The position numbers and the translations under genes are program-made. This document shows positions 27,641 through 41,613 of a DNA stretch of 64,000 nt, piece by piece. Within the stretch, counting starts at the first letter, position 1. Each line of letters begins with the position of its first letter. The DNA comes from Manis javanica (taxonomy: Eukaryota; Chordata; Mammalia; Pholidota; Manidae): contig NC_133167.1 of assembly GCF_040802235.1 (NCBI RefSeq), positions 41,600,001 through 41,664,000 of the forward strand, read 5' to 3'. The notes below the pieces were generated by a model. It worked only from the letters and a program-made list of their open reading frames with translations, did no database searches and was not told where the DNA came from.

Positions 27641-28492
27641 ATGGGTGAATAGTTTTATTTCCTAGCTAACCTGATTGTAATACTTGTAGCTCTGGGAATT
27701 TGGAAAAAAGACAGGTTGGCAGAGAAAGAAGTGCAGGTAATAATACATGTGTATTAAAAGCAAAATTCTCCAGAGAGAACTTGAGGTCTCTAAAGCAAAT
27801 TATTAGGATGTGTTTTTAAGTAATCAACCAAAATGTTTCTAGGCACAGTTAAATAGATTTGGTACACCAATATGATTTCTAGGAAAATATATCCTAGATT
27901 TTGAAAGCAACTTATAGCTTTCTTTTAAAATTCTGTGTTACTATAATTAATGCCTTTGAATGAAACAATAAGGAGAAGGGATGCAAAAGACAGAGGGAAT
28001 AGATTAGTCCACACAGGTGCAAACATTTTTGACACTTATATTGTACAACTGGAAAGCAGTAGAATTCTGGTGTTTCTGTACTTAATAACAAAGGGACATG
28101 TGTATGTACTAAGAATTCAGTGTCTTTTCTTAATGCAGAGAGAGTAAGATAGTATAATTTTGCCAGATATTCCTATTATTCTTTGGAATTATTGTTTTTT
28201 CTAATATAAAGTTAAGTTGTATAAAAAATTGTAATAGGGCTGTTACTGGAATATAAAAAGATTTATTTATAATCTTTATTTTCAAGATCTTTGAATCTTT
28301 ATTTACAATTTTTCTGTTATAGTCTATTTTTATTACCAAGTTAAATACTTGTATGTGTAGTGTTACTTTCTCTCCTTGGTAACCAAAATATGATGAAACA
28401 CTTAAGTAACTATTATAATGAAATCTCATTTATCTATGTCAGTGAAAGTAGGGATGATTAATTCAACTTCACAATTAAAGGTATATGCTTTT

Positions 28493-29048
28493 GGATGAAG
28501 AAGTTGTGATGTTATATACACAGTGGAATACTATTCAGCCTTATAAAAGAATGAAATCTTGCCATTTGCAACACTGTGGCTGTACCTTGAGGGCACTATG
28601 CTAAGTGAACTAAGTCAGACAGAAAAAGACAAACACGATAAGCTCCTCAGTTAAATGTGGAATCTAAAAAAGCAAAAGAAAACAAAAACTCAAGCTCATA
28701 GATACAGGAAATAGATTGGTTGCCAGAGGCAAGTGGTGGAGGGTAGGTGAAATGGGTGAAGGGGGTCAAAGGTACAAATTTCCAGTTGTAAAATAAAATT
28801 AGTCTTGGAGATGTAGTGTACAGTATGGGTACTATAGTTAACAATATTGTATTATATATTTAAAAGTTGCTAAGACAGAAGACTTAAAAGTCCTCAAGAT
28901 AAGAAAAAAATTTGTAAAAATGTGGGGTGATGGATGTTAACTAGATTTACTGTAGTGATCATTTCACAATGTATAAAAATATCAAATCATGTTGTACACT
29001 TGAAAACTAATATGTTATATGTCAAGTATACATCAAAAAAACAACAAC
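28493..29048 (+). mobile_element. 5'-truncated L1 3' end with target duplication
   Basis: The end of ORF2 and the 3' UTR of an L1 (acagtggaatactattcagc, gattggttgccagagg, gtgatggatgttaactag) with an A-rich tail. Flanks aggtatatgctttt (28479-28492) and aggcatatgctttt (29049-29062) form a 14-bp target duplication with one mismatch. Confidence 0.85.
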
Positions 29049-29104
29049 AGGCATATGCTTTTATACTTGGCATATGAACATAAATATATGAATTAACAAC
29101 AGTT

Positions 29105-29335
29105 AAATTTATTGGGAACTTAACGCTATAGACCAGGCCCCGATTTAAGAATTTTACATATTTTAACTCACTTAATACTTATAACAACACTATGAGGGGT
29201 AAGTGCTATCATATCACCCCATTTTACAGAAAGAACACAGTAGTGTTGGTTAATTTGCCCAACACTATGTAGTCAGTAAGTAGCAAAGGTTCTATTTGAA
29301 CCAAGGAATCCTGACTCTGTGATCTACACTCTCAA
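29105..29335 (-). repeat. Near full-length MIR, minus strand
   Basis: Reverse-oriented MIR: ttttaactcacttaatactt, ccccattttacagaaagaac, then aggaatcctgactctgtgat. About 230 bp. Confidence 0.8.
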
Positions 29336-29339
29336 TATG

Positions 29340-30400
29340 CTATTCTAGGGCTTATCGCCTATTGTCTTAGGAATTCAACTAAATACAAGTAGTAAAACCA
29401 CATGAGGAAGACCTGATTGGAAGAAACTAGGAGCAGTAAAATTATTTCTGGAGGCCTTCTCTCTATTCCATTTTACTTCTTACTCCACTGTATAAGAAGG
29501 AAACATAGTTTTTCACATGGTTTCTGGGAAGTTTGCTGAATTTTCTTGGAAGGTTGCTAAATGTCTACATGTGATAATTGGTACTGAGAAGTTCACTTAA
29601 AAGTGAATATATTTAAAAGGAAAACAAATTTTACATTAAATATTGGAAGAAACAGCTTTGAATCATATTATTTTGAAAAATGAAACCAACACTTATGAAA
29701 ATAAATTCATATTTTCTTACACTTAATGAAATTCAGGTTATATGACAGCTATGCCATAATTTTTAGAATGAACAAAAAATAAATTGTGTTGTTTTACATT
29801 GGCACAAGAAAATGAAACAATATATGCAAGCCTGATTTGACATCTTTCATTTTACATTTGATTGGCCTGAAATGATCAGAGGGCAGTTTTGCAAAAATAT
29901 TTGAGTACTTAATACTTCTAACATTTTTCTCCAAAATTGACTCTGAATATTTTGATACTCAAAGCATTCTCTTCGGAATCACTCACTGTGATACATGTGA
30001 GCCTTGCTTATTTTCTCTGTTGTCAAAGTTTTTTCAGTGACCCACAAAACATCACAACTTTGCAACATTAGTAGTATCATTTTGCAATTCATTTTCATTT
30101 TGTATATTTACACTGGATGTTTCCAGCAATACAATTTCTGTGGGACCTCAGATAATAAATCACAAATAACACATATACCTTATTCTTTTTTTTTCTGCTA
30201 AACTACAGAAGCAAAATTATATTTTGGCAAAAATTCAAATGTCATGGAAGAGTACAAAGGAAAAAAACTATTCATCCTCTTTTCCTTCCCCAACCGGCTT
30301 ATTTAAAACATTACTTGTTTATTTTCAAACTAGGAACACTGAAATGGTATAGAAATTAAAATTAAGAGGTAAAAAAGAAGAACAACAAAACCAAAACAAA
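29340..30400. other. Intergenic, nothing recognised
   Basis: AT-rich sequence with no repeat or exon I can name. The same holds for 27640-28478, 31290-31870 and 32886-33640. Confidence 0.5.
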
Positions 30401-31290
30401 TAGGAAGAGAGATATAAGGAAGATAAAATCTGAAATTGAGAAACATTTTTAAAAATGAATAAAAACAGTAAGTAAAATTAAAAACTGGGTTCTTGGAAAA
30501 GATTAATAAATATCATTAAGGAAAAGGAAAAAAATAAAAGATACACATTTAGAAATGAGAAAGAGGACATGAACATAGTTATGAAAGAAATAATAGAAAA
30601 CTGTTAAGTTAATATTACCTGTAATAAAATGGTAAATAAATTTGAAAATCTAGAGAAAACTATTTCTGGAAAAATATAAATGAACAAAGTGACCCAAGAA
30701 AAGGAAGAGAACAGAAAAAGACTAGAAAATACAGAAGAAATGGAAAAGATTGTTAAAGAAATACTATCTAAAAAGGCACTAGGCCTGAATTATTTTTAGT
30801 ACTGACTTCTTTCTAATTTACTAGTAATGGACGATTCTTGTATTTGAAGTAGTCTGATTCATAAAAATATTGTGGGGAAACTCCTAATTTATGAAGCTAG
30901 CATGGTTTAAATACCAAAACCTTATAAAATAAATGCCTCCCCCTCAAACTTACGAGTATAGATGCACATATTGAACTAAAATATTAACAGAGTAAATCCA
31001 TCCCCAAACTGGAAGAAGACCATAGTATAATTTATTCCAAGGTTACAGGGATGGGTTTCCTTGTTGATGATCTAAATGACAAACAGATAAAGCTAAGCTG
31101 TTAATAGTAAAAGGGAATTAAGCAACAGTGTCCAAGGGTTTAAAGCAAGTAATTGACATAATTCCCTTAACATACTCACAAACAACAGCTACTCTGGGAT
31201 AAAGTACAATTACTCTTAATTAAACAAGGAAATTTTTAAGAATTGCCTATAGTAAAAAAATAGTATTTACTATTTAGTAATAAACGAGCA
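30400..31290 (+). repeat. Old L1 ORF2 remnant
   Basis: A-rich text with L1 ORF2 landmarks in order (ctgggttcttggaaaagatt, gaaatactatctaaaaaggc, tttattccaaggttacaggg). Highly diverged, no usable frame, boundaries approximate. Confidence 0.6.
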
Positions 31291-31869
31291 TTTACTAGTC
31301 ACAAGAACATACAATGATATCAATAGATGTTAAAATATGGCCCTTTAAGAATATAATAGTACACTTCAGGTATTATATTTCAACTTGAAAGTTTAACTAA
31401 ATTATTACCAAAATAAATAAGAATACTTTGGGGAAAATTTTTAGGATAGTTTTAATGTATATTCCTTAAAGTCACAATTAATTAAGTTTTTATTGACATA
31501 TATTTGCATTTTAGGGAATTTTTAACAGCTTCTTTTTATATTGATCAAATATTCATTTTAGAGTTTGAGAATTAAGAAAGCATGTCCCCACAGATACAGT
31601 CGTATTGAAGTTAATTATGAATATGAGAAAAACACAATAAAAGTAATTTTGTTTTTCATTTAGACTTGAAGGGAAGTTCCTCAGACATCAAAGTAATAAA
31701 ACTTAAGCCCTCCAATTACTACTGCCTAACATGATGCAAGGCACTTATGAGGCATTCAAGTATTTGTTGAATTCAACTGAAATCAGTTCTGTAGCCATTG
31801 AAAAGACATTTCACAATTGTGTTATCTGAACTGTCCTATGATAAAAGGCCAATGGGCTAATAGTTCTGT

Positions 31870-31960
31870 GTTCTGGTATCATCTCTGTACTAATAAGCTA
31901 TGGGACCTTGGACAGATCATTAAATTCTTTGGCCTTATTGAGCTACGACCAGTAAATCCT
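31870..31960 (+). repeat. MIR fragment
   Basis: Short diverged MIR core (gctatgggaccttggacaga, tcattaaattctttggcc). Confidence 0.45.
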
Positions 31961-32114
31961 CAGCATGGGCCCTCTAGAACACATGATCCACTTTTTTGGG
32001 TATGAATGCTTTTATCTATGAATGTTGGGTGAGCTTAGGGACTTAAATAATAAAGGCCTGAGATTATAGCCAACCAACCAACAAGCTTACATATGACTGG
32101 CACTATTATTCTAA

Positions 32115-32442
32115 AACAGCTCTGTTCACTAGAATGTGACTCATGTATTTAATATAAAATTTTGTAATAGCCATATCAGAAACACCAAACAGAAATAAAG
32201 TAAAATTAATTTTAATAGTATATTTTATTTAACTCAGTGTATCTAAAACATTATCATATCACCATGAAATCAATATAAACATTATTAATGAGATATTTTA
32301 TATTTTACTTTTTTTTCACACTGTCTTCAAAATCTATTCTGTATTTTATAACACATCTCAATTAAGATTTGGTGCATTTCAAGGGCTCAGCTGCCCCATG
32401 TGCCTAGTGGCTAACCATATTGGTCTGTGCAGTTCTAGGCCT
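32115..32442. repeat. Probable ancient DNA transposon remnant
   Basis: It resembles a common mammalian element whose left end reads gctctgttcactagaatg and right end gtctgtgcagttctagg, with the internal text aattttaatagtatatttta and agtggctaaccatattgg. I am not sure of the family name. Confidence 0.45.
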
Positions 32443-32744
32443 GCTGGCGTAATAAAATAATACAAAAGAGTGTCTGCCATTATTGTGTGAAGGCTGACAT
32501 GGTTGCCAAATTAACGTGATTCTCAAGCACATCAGTGGAACATTGAGAAAGCTTACCTTTCCTGATTTGTGAATTGGATAAGTTGATCTACAAGGTTCTT
32601 CTATTTCTGACGTTAGTGCTGTGGCTCTGTTGAAGCACCTCGCATAGAGGAGCCACTGCCTATTACTGTATGTGGTGTGTAGGCTACATGTATACGCCTT
32701 GCCTCATTCCATAAAAGCTTTAAGACAGAAACTATCTGTGGAAA

Positions 32745-32885
32745 GAAAGAAAAATGAAAAAAAAAAAGGAAAAGAAAGAAGGGAATGAGGATTAAAGGAA
32801 TGAAGAGAGAGAGAGAGACAGAGAGAGAGGGAAGAAGTTGGGGAGAAAGAGAAAGGTAGGGAAGAAGGAGAAAGGATAAATGGAG
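32745..32885. repeat. Purine-rich (GA/A) simple repeat
   Basis: About 140 bases almost free of pyrimidines on the plus strand, including gagagagagagaga. Confidence 0.85.
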
Positions 32886-33639
32886 AGGGCTCAGTCTCAG
32901 AAATGTCAATCTCCATTAGGTTTATTGGTAATTATTTCTGGTGTCAAATGAACTTTCAAACAGAAGCCTTACCTGTTGGGTGCAGTGCTCTTTTAAGCTA
33001 CAAAGTACATTTTCAGGTAGACCATGTCCCGAGAACCCCTTAGACTGTGGACTTACTTACATGTGGCACAGGCCTAACAGACCTTGGGCTCTGTAATCTG
33101 CCCTGTGAATTGTAAAGTTCACGTCATCATGAGAATGACCAATCACAGATCTGCAATTTGCTCCCTGGATTTTCATGTTCAGTGACATTTAAAAGAGTGT
33201 GATATAAATATATTTCAACTTGTAAATCTTATTAAGATTTAAGTGGCATCTCTTATAACTTGAGACATACCCTCGGTTGATACGTGCTTTATTAGAGTGA
33301 AGTTAGGCAAGTCTGCTTTTAGATGAATTTCTAGTTTGGGGTTGAATTGAGAGATAAACCTCCAGAGAATAGAACAGAGAAGGGTATACCTACTATGACC
33401 AATAATAGGAGTTTTCAGGGTATTTTTCATGGCAGTTGAACTAAAATCCAGGACATACACAATTGCATTTGTTGGCCTAGGAGTCACTTGAATGCAGTGA
33501 CCCTAGCGCCTACCATTGTTTCCTGACACATAGTAAATTACCACATCTACTTCTAGTAACATCCATTATCATCTACATGCTCACAGTTCTCAAATGTGTA
33601 ACTTCACTCCCGGTCTTTCTTGTGCATTTCAGACCCATT

Positions 33640-34470
33640 TTAATGAAGACCTCCATTTGGCTGACAGTGTTTCACACTCTATGCGTCCCAGACTGAACTC
33701 ATGTTTCTCACTGAACCTGCTCCTCCTCCAGATTTCCTTATCTCAGTCAATGGTGTGGTCATCCACCCATTTACTGAAATCTTGATGCGATGTTTCCCCA
33801 CCTCCCACAGCCCATCAATCACCAAGCCCTTCTGAGTCTCCTCAGAGGGTCATCTTGTATCTATTCACCTTTCTTCATCTCTACTCTCACCACTTCATAG
33901 TCCATCACAGTTCCCCTGTCCTCTGTGGCAGCCTGTTCTCCCTGTACCCATTCGCACATCTCTGCACTCCAAGCACTCTGAGGATGTTAAAATTTGAACC
34001 TCAGATCACCTCAGCATCCGGCTTAAAATATTCAATGCTCTTGAATTCTAACTCTCTTACCTGGGTATTGTACTAACTCCTATTTATTCTAAATCTTATT
34101 CCTCCTTCCCCCTTCACTTACTAGTTTCAGTCTTTTTGGACTTCTTTCTGTTCCTAGAATACTCCAGCTCCTTCCACCTCAGTTTCTTCCAAATTGCTGT
34201 TCATCCTGCCCCAACACATACAACTTCAATTCATTAATCATGTTTTACCTTAACTCTCACTTCCCCCTACAAATCTTTCTTGCCCCCTTATGCATTCTTG
34301 TAGCTCTCTGTGTGCCATTGTGATCCTAATCATATTTGTGGCATTTACACAATGTTTATCTTTCCACCCGGGCTTGGATTGTGTTTCTTATACTCTGCTG
34401 TATCCCTAGTAACTAGCACAGGGGCTGATTGATATAGCAGGCACTCAACAATAAATATTACCTGAAACAC
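33640..34470 (+). repeat. L2-like LINE region
   Basis: A pyrimidine-rich stretch with L2-type 3' text (accttaactctcacttcccc, ctctgctgtatccctagtaa, gcaggcactcaacaataaat). The part before 34240 is less certain and may be another repeat family. Confidence 0.55.
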
Positions 34471-34555
34471 TGAAGGAATGGGTAGATATATCCCTGTCTT
34501 TTATTTAATTAGCATGTGGGTCATTGCTATTCACATGTCTTGGCCTACAGATTTT

Positions 34556-35466
34556 TTAAAAAATTTTTATTAAGGTATGATTGATATACACTCTAATGAA
34601 GGTTTCACATGAAAAAACAATGTGGTTACTACATTTACCCCTATTATCAAGTCTCCACCCATGCCCCAATGCAGTCACTGTTCATCAGTGCAGCAAGTTG
34701 CCAGAGATCCACTATGTCCCTTGTCTGTGATACACTGTTCTCCCCATGATCCCCCACACCATGTGTACTAAACATAATACCCCTCAGTCCCCTTCTCCCT
34801 CCCTCCCCACCCACCTTCCCGCACCCCTCCCCTTTGGTAACCACTAGTTCATTCTTGGAGTCTTGGAGTCTGCTGCCATTTTGTTCCTTCAGTTTTGCCT
34901 TATTGTTATATTCCACAAATGAGGGAAATCATTTGGCATTTGTCTGTCTCTACCTGGCTTATTTCACTGAGCATAATACCCTCCAGCTCCATCCATGTTG
35001 TGGCAAATGGTAGGATTTGTTTCTTTCTTATGGCTGAATAGTGTTCCATTGTGTATATGAACCACATCTTTAGCCATTCATCTACTGATGGACACTTAGG
35101 TTGCTTCCATATCTTGGCTATTGTAAAAAGTGCTGCAATGAACATAGGGGTGCACATGTCTTTTTGAATCTGAGAAGTTGTATTCTTTGGGTATATTCCA
35201 AGGAGTGGGATTCCAGGGTCAAATGGCGTTTCTATTTTTAGTATTTTGAGAAACCTCCATATTGCTTTCCATAATGGATGAACTAGCTTTCATTCCCATC
35301 AGCAGTGTACGAGGGTTCCCCTTTCTCCACATCCTCACCAACATTTGTTGTTCTTAGTCTTTTCCATGCTGGCTGTCCTTACTGGTGTGAGGTGATATTT
35401 TATGTGGTTTTAATTTGCATTTCCCTGATGATTAGTGATGTGGAGCATCTTTTCATGTGTCTGTTG
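34556..35466 (-). mobile_element. 5'-truncated L1 with 16-bp target duplication
   Basis: Minus-strand L1 3' end of 911 bp covering the ORF2 end and 3' UTR. It is flanked by an exact 16-bp repeat ttggcctacagatttt at 34540-34555 and 35467-35482. The C-rich block at about 34795-34835 is the complement of the purine-rich L1 3' UTR tract. It closely resembles the elements at 39560 and 52746, so it belongs to the same family. Confidence 0.92.
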
Positions 35467-36164
35467 TTGGCCTACAGATTTTAAAAGACTTTATTATACT
35501 CCTGAATATTTTTGCATGGAAGTAATACCTCATAAGAGTACTTTAGAATTATTAAGTCTCTTTCCTACATGAACATCAAATACCTAATGGAAATGTTACT
35601 GAAAAAAGGTAGAATAAGAAAAAGGGTATATATGTTTTTACATATAGCATGAAGTGAATCTCTAGAGTTGACAGAAGAATTTAAAATTGGCAGTTATTAA
35701 ATAAAAGTTATTTCAGAGCTAAAAGCATCTTAAAAACCACTCAGTTAACTTCATTTTAACCTCAGCTATACAACATAACAACTTGGATCAATTAGATTAG
35801 AATCTCTGGGGATGGCATGTTCTAAAAACTCATGAAGTGATTCTAATTGTGTCTATGAAAGAGAACGACTGATTTGGCCCAACCTTCCCTTCTTCTATAA
35901 AAGAAAAATTCAAGCTCAGAGCTCTTAACTGACTTGTTCAAAGTCATACAACTAGTTTCTATATTAGCGGTCCATTTAGTGGGACATACTTCCTTATATT
36001 AATAGCTAGGAAAATAGAAATTGATAAGGAATGATGCTGCTAAGCCCATGAAATCAATGATTTTTTTCCCCAGGATACCTAATTTCTAATTGACAATTGA
36101 ACCTGAATATCTCATAAGATTAGCTAATAAAATATTACCCAGTAACTTAGATCAGTTTTTCCTT

Positions 36165-36335
36165 AACTGAGCTGATTCTAAGAATCACCTGGGTTGCTTG
36201 TTAAGCATTCCAGTTCCTAGGCCCGTATCTTGTATATGCTGATGCAGTAGATCTGGAGAAGGGCCCAGGAACTGTAATGCTTAATAAACACTCAAGTGAT
36301 CTTATCCTCAGTTATGTTTGGGAATCATGGGTTTA
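36165..36335. mobile_element. hAT-Charlie-type MITE (MER20/MER5 group)
   Basis: Pattern agaatcacctgggttgcttg, tcctaggcccgtatcttgta, aggaactgtaatgcttaata and gggaatcatgggtt, as in the common non-autonomous Charlie elements. Exact subfamily uncertain. Confidence 0.6.
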
Positions 36336-38124
36336 GAGGCTGTCATAATTTCCATTTCCAGAGACGCCAGTAAAGAGGCCATAAAGAGCTGCCTTCAGCA
36401 TGATGATTCGGGTTTACTCCCATGGAAGAAGTTCAGTGTTAAAGCCCATGATGCAGAAGTAAGTCAGGGTGTGCTGATAAGAAAAGGAGACCAAGAGCCT
36501 TGGAAGCTAAGGGCCAGCAGAGGGCCCAGGCTTGAAATGAGTTGGCACAAAGCTTAGGTATGCTGGCAACAGAGTCTCCAGATAGCAGTGAACTATATGA
36601 GGTGACCTCATATGGGGTGGAGCCCCAGATATAGATAGGATTGGGCTACACATTGATGTGAAGTGCTGCCTCTATTTCTAGAGCAGCAGGAGGCTCCCAT
36701 AGAGTCAGTTTTTAAGGACTCATTAAGGACATTCTTGGAGCACACCTCGTAAGTGTGAGATATGGTGCTTTACTGTGCAACAGCATACAACAGAATTATA
36801 ATCCATTTGGGCAAACATAAAATTCCCGCGGAATTAAATTAAGGTGCTATATGGTATAGATAGACTGTTGGGGCTGTGAACACCTTAAAATAGAAAAGTC
36901 TTGGTGAAGCTACAATGGCCAGAGAATGCTTCTTCTCACGGGTGCTTCAGCCTGAGCTGCACCTACAAGAGTGGCCAGGGTTTGGACTGAGAAGCAGAGA
37001 TGAAGGAGAACATGGCCAAACATGGAAGCCACTGGATGAGGGACACAGATAAGCAAGGGTTCCCTTCAGCCAGCTGGTAGGATAGTGAGGAGTTTGGCTA
37101 GGATGGAGGGGCTAGAGAGCATTCAAGGGCCTTGAATGTCAGTTAGTGAAGTTTACACTTAATGCTTAAGAAAATAAAGATTAGTATGTGCTTTTCTAGT
37201 GAGGCAATTACTTGGTGAAGTTGATTACTGCCAAAGATTGATCTGGCAGCAGGATGCTAAATGAAGTGGAGTGAGGCTCAGGGAGGACCTCGGAGGCATT
37301 TGGGGCATGAGCTTTAGTGAGGGCAAGGGCTTAGGCAGAGTTCATGGAAACAAAAAGGAGAAGCCGAGTGGAAGAACAATATTAATTGGAGAGGGACTCA
37401 GGAATGCTGAGGGAGCGAGAAGAATTAAAGATGGAGCCTTATATATTTTTAGTTCCATTCGTGTGTTTTTAGAATAACGCCGTTTTTGCTTGTTTACCCA
37501 TTTCTGGTAGGACTTACCAAAACCCTGTTGCTCTGCATAGAAATGCTCAAGGATTACAGACCAAGATGAGGATTCTTAAGATCATCACATGACTCTTAGA
37601 GGTGAGGTTTGGCTTCACTATTATCCTCTGAAGGTCCTCCTATGAATCTATAGGTAGTGCCTTTGTGGGTGAGAAGCCGAGGGAGAGGCATAAAGACATA
37701 CATCAACTATATCAGGGAGGACTAATGAGCACACAGTCAAGCCACAGAGTCAGCTGAACCTGAGCAGTTTGGTAACATCTTTGAGTTGTCAAAGCTTTAC
37801 CTGTAAAACAGAGATAATGTCATCAGCATACTACCTTGTCTGAGTATGCCTAGGAGTCAGTAAAACATTTGCAAAGAGCTCAGGTTATTGTACTGGCTCT
37901 CAATCAGGGCTGACTTTGCTCCCCAGTCATGACTGGGGAGATGGTACTGGCATCGGGTGAGTAGAGACCAGGCATGTGCTCACCACCTTATAGTCACAAG
38001 ACAAACACTGCCCCTGCCCCCAGAGAATCATCTGCCCCAAATGCCAATCACACTAAGATTGAGTGACCCTGGCATAGAGTAGGCACGCAAAAATAGCTAT
38101 GATATTTAGATTACTTAAAATGTG

Positions 38125-38310
38125 TAAGACTGTATTAAGTGTGTAGTATGTGTTTTCTACTTTAATCCTTTAAACATCCTATGGAAGGTACTTACTCCTA
38201 TTAGGCCCACTTACAGGTGAAGAAACTGGGAGTCTGAAAAGTTAAGTAACTCTCCCATGGACAAACAGCTGGTACATAGATTCAGAGAAACAGTCTGATT
38301 CTAGAGAGTT
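38125..38310 (-). repeat. MIR element, minus strand
   Basis: Reverse MIR (tttaatcctttaaacatcct, ggtgaagaaactgggagtct, aagttaagtaactctcccat). Confidence 0.75.
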
Positions 38311-39368
38311 GCTTTTTTTTAATCACTTATGTTACCTTGTTAATCCAATAAATGATAGATATTATGTTGTTATTACTGTTATGTAAAGGCAATGCAAAAT
38401 TTTTGATTCATCCATGAATTCAACAAATTAAGTGGCTATGAGACAGGTCTGTTGTAAGTACACGGCTAACTACTAAAGCAATGAGCAAGTCTAAGCTTAC
38501 ATTAATTGTTAAGTTAAGCCTCTTGTCTCTTTCCCTCTTCTGAAAATGGACAAGCCCAGCCAAAGACCTATGACGATGACTTGGTGCAGCTATTATTCCA
38601 CTTTAGGATTTCCAAATGGTAGCCACAGTGGTGATAGTGGTACTGGGTGGAGCAAAATCGTAGTCTCTGTCTCCAGGACTGTTGCCAAATGCTGCTATGT
38701 TACAAATAAGAACTGTCTACTACTGTTAATTTCCAATCTAGGCTGCAATTTCAGTGGCATTTGGATTTGAAAGTACTGGGAACTTCTGCAATCTGGGCAA
38801 TAATCTGAAATGACTGAGTCAGTTATGCTAATTGAGAAAATGAAGTCTTTGTATTTTCAGCACTTTCATTTAGCATTAACAAATGAAGTTTTAGGATTTT
38901 ACTATTTTCAGAATCTTTAAATCTAGCTTGCTTTGATTATCTGTTAGGAAATCTCCATCTTGATTTTTATACTCATAATAATACTTAGAATAAGATATTC
39001 ACCTACATTCATTAAATTTCTATTTGTAAAGAGTTTTCATGTAAGTAATTAAAAAATTAGTCTTAAAGAACTTAATACTCATGGATATTATACTAGGTAC
39101 TTTAGAAGAATGTAGAATAACAAAGCTCTTAAAACACTTAAACCTAGGTGAAGAGACAAAATATGAACAAATAGCTATTGGAGAACAACTGCAAAACAAT
39201 TTGCTACCATATATACAGAATAAAATAAAGGCAACATGCAAAAGTGATATAAAAAGAGAAAATGAATTGGGTTCCTGGGATCCAGATATATGGAAAATGG
39301 TTTCATGGTATGAAAGTAAGACTCAACAAATGCTGGTTGATTACAGGCTGGATGATGGGCAAAGCACA

Positions 39369-39559
39369 CAGTGGTTAGGGCTCAGATGGCAGTCAGATAG
39401 CCTGGTACCAGATCCTGCCTCAGTGCTCACTAGATGTGTAATCACTTAATATTGGGCAAGTGATTACCAGCCCTTACACTTCAGTTTTCTTATCTGTAAA
39501 GTGGGAATAGTCATAACAGCTATGTCAGGTTGTTATAAGGATTAAGTTAAAATAGGCTT
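39369..39559 (+). repeat. MIR interrupted by an L1 insertion
   Basis: It starts cagtggttagggctcagatg, the MIR 5' end, runs through the core (cagttttcttatctgtaaag) and stops at 39559 where an L1 begins. Confidence 0.8.
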
Positions 39560-41604
39560 CTGAATTCAGCAAAGTTGCAGGATACAAAATTAATATGCAG
39601 AAATCTGTGGCATTCTTATATACTAACAATGAACTAGCAGAAAGAGAAATCAGGAAAACAATTCCATTCACAGTTGCATCAAAAAGAATAAAATGCCTAG
39701 CAATAAACCTAACCAAGGAAGTGAAAAACCTATACTCAGAAAACTACAAGACACTCAGCAGAGAAATTAAAGAAGATACCAATAAATGGAAACATATCCT
39801 GTGCTCATGGATAGGAAGAATTAATACTGCCAAAATGGCCATCCTGCCTAAAGCAATCTACAGATTCAATGCAATTCCTATCAAAATACCAACAGCATTC
39901 TTTAATGAACTAGAACAAATTGTTCTAAAATTAATATGGAGCCACAAAAGACCCAGAATAGCCAAAGCAATCGGAGAAGGAAGAATAAAGCTGGGGGGAT
40001 TATGCCCCCAACCTCAAGCTCTACTACAAAGCCACATTAATCAAGACAATTTGGTACTGGCACAAGAACAGACCCATAGACCAATGGAACAGACTAGAGA
40101 GCCCTGATGTAAACCCAACTACATATGGTCAATTAATATATGATAAAGGAGCCATGGATATACAATGGGGAAGTGACAGCCTCTTCAACAACTGGTGTTG
40201 GCAAAACTGGACAGCTACATGCAAGGGAATGAAACTGTATTATTGTTTAACCCCATACACAAAAGTAAACTCGAAATGGATCAAAGACCTAAATGTAAGT
40301 CATGAAACCATAAACTCTTAGAAGACAACGTAGGCAAAAATCTCCTGAATATAAGCATGAGCAACTTTTTCCTGAACATATCTCCTCGAGCAAGGGAAAC
40401 AAAAGCAAAAATGAACACATGGGACTACATCAAACTAAAAAGCTTCTGTATGGCAAAGGACATCATTAATAGAACAAAAAGGCATCCTACTGTATGGGAG
40501 AATATATTTGCAAATGACATATCCGACAAGGGGTTAATATTCCAAATATATAGAGAACTCACTTGCCTCAACACCCAAAAAGCAAATAACCCAATTAAAA
40601 AATGGGCAGAGGATATGAAGAGACAGTTCTCCAAAGAAGAAATTTAGATGGCCCACAGACACATGAAAAGGTGCTCCACATCACTAATCATCAGGGAAAT
40701 GCAAATTAAAACCACAATGAGATATCACCTCACACCAGTAAGGATAGCCAGCATGGAAAAGACCAAGAACAACAAATGTTGGCAAGGATGCAGAGAAAGG
40801 GGAACCCTCCTACACTCTTGGTGGGTATGTAAGCTAGTTCAACCATTGTGGAAAGCAATATGGAGGTTCCTCAAAAAACTAAAAATATAAATACCATTTG
40901 ACCACGGAATCCCACTCCTTGGAATTTACCCAAAGAATACAACTTCTCAGATTCAAAAAGACATATGCACCCCTATGTTTATCACAACACTATTTACAAT
41001 AGCCAAAATATGGAAGCAACCTAAGTGTCCATTAGTAGATGAATGGCTAAAGAAGATGTGGTACATATACACAATGGAATACTATTCAGCCATAAGAAAG
41101 AAACAAATCCTACCATTTGCCACAACATGGATGGAGCTGGAGGACATTATGCTCAGTGAAATCAGCCAGGCAGAGAAAGACAAGTGCCAAATAATTTCCC
41201 TCATTTGTGGAGTATAACAACAAAGCAAAATGGAAGGAACAAAATGGCAGCAGACTCAGAGACTCCAAGAAGGGACTAGTGGTTACCAAAGGGGAGGTGT
41301 GTGAGAGGGCAGATGGGGAGGAAGGGAGAAGGGGACTAAGGGGTATTATGTTTAGTATACATGGTGTGCGGGGGGGGGGGTCACAGGGAACACAGTGTAG
41401 CACAGAAAAGGCAACAGTGAATCTATGACATCTTACTCTACTGATGGACAGTGATTGCATTGGGGTATGGGTGGGGACTTGATAATATGGGTAAATGTAG
41501 TAATCACATTGTTCTTTCATGTGAAACCTTCATAAGAGTGTATATGAATAATACCTTAATAAGAAAAATAAAATAAAATAAAGAGCAAAAGAAAAAGAAA
41601 TTAC
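39560..41604 (+). mobile_element. 5'-truncated L1 (2 kb) inserted into a MIR
   Basis: It covers the C-terminal third of ORF2 and the 3' UTR, ending in an A-rich tail. A 9-bp repeat aataggctt at 39551-39559 and 41605-41613 is the likely target duplication. ORF2 frames are broken: pieces at 39595-40107, 40357-40647, 40648-40890 (after a TAG) and 40975-41217. A run of 12 G lies at about 41370. Same family as the full-length element at 52.7-58.9 kb. Confidence 0.9.
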
Positions 41605-41613
41605 AATAGGCTT

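Larger units (their letters stand above)
35483..39368. other. Intergenic, mostly unassigned
   Basis: Apart from the Charlie-type element at 36.2 kb and the MIR at 38.1 kb I recognise nothing. The short plus-strand ORFs at 36318 and 37271 lack any recognisable feature. Confidence 0.5.
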
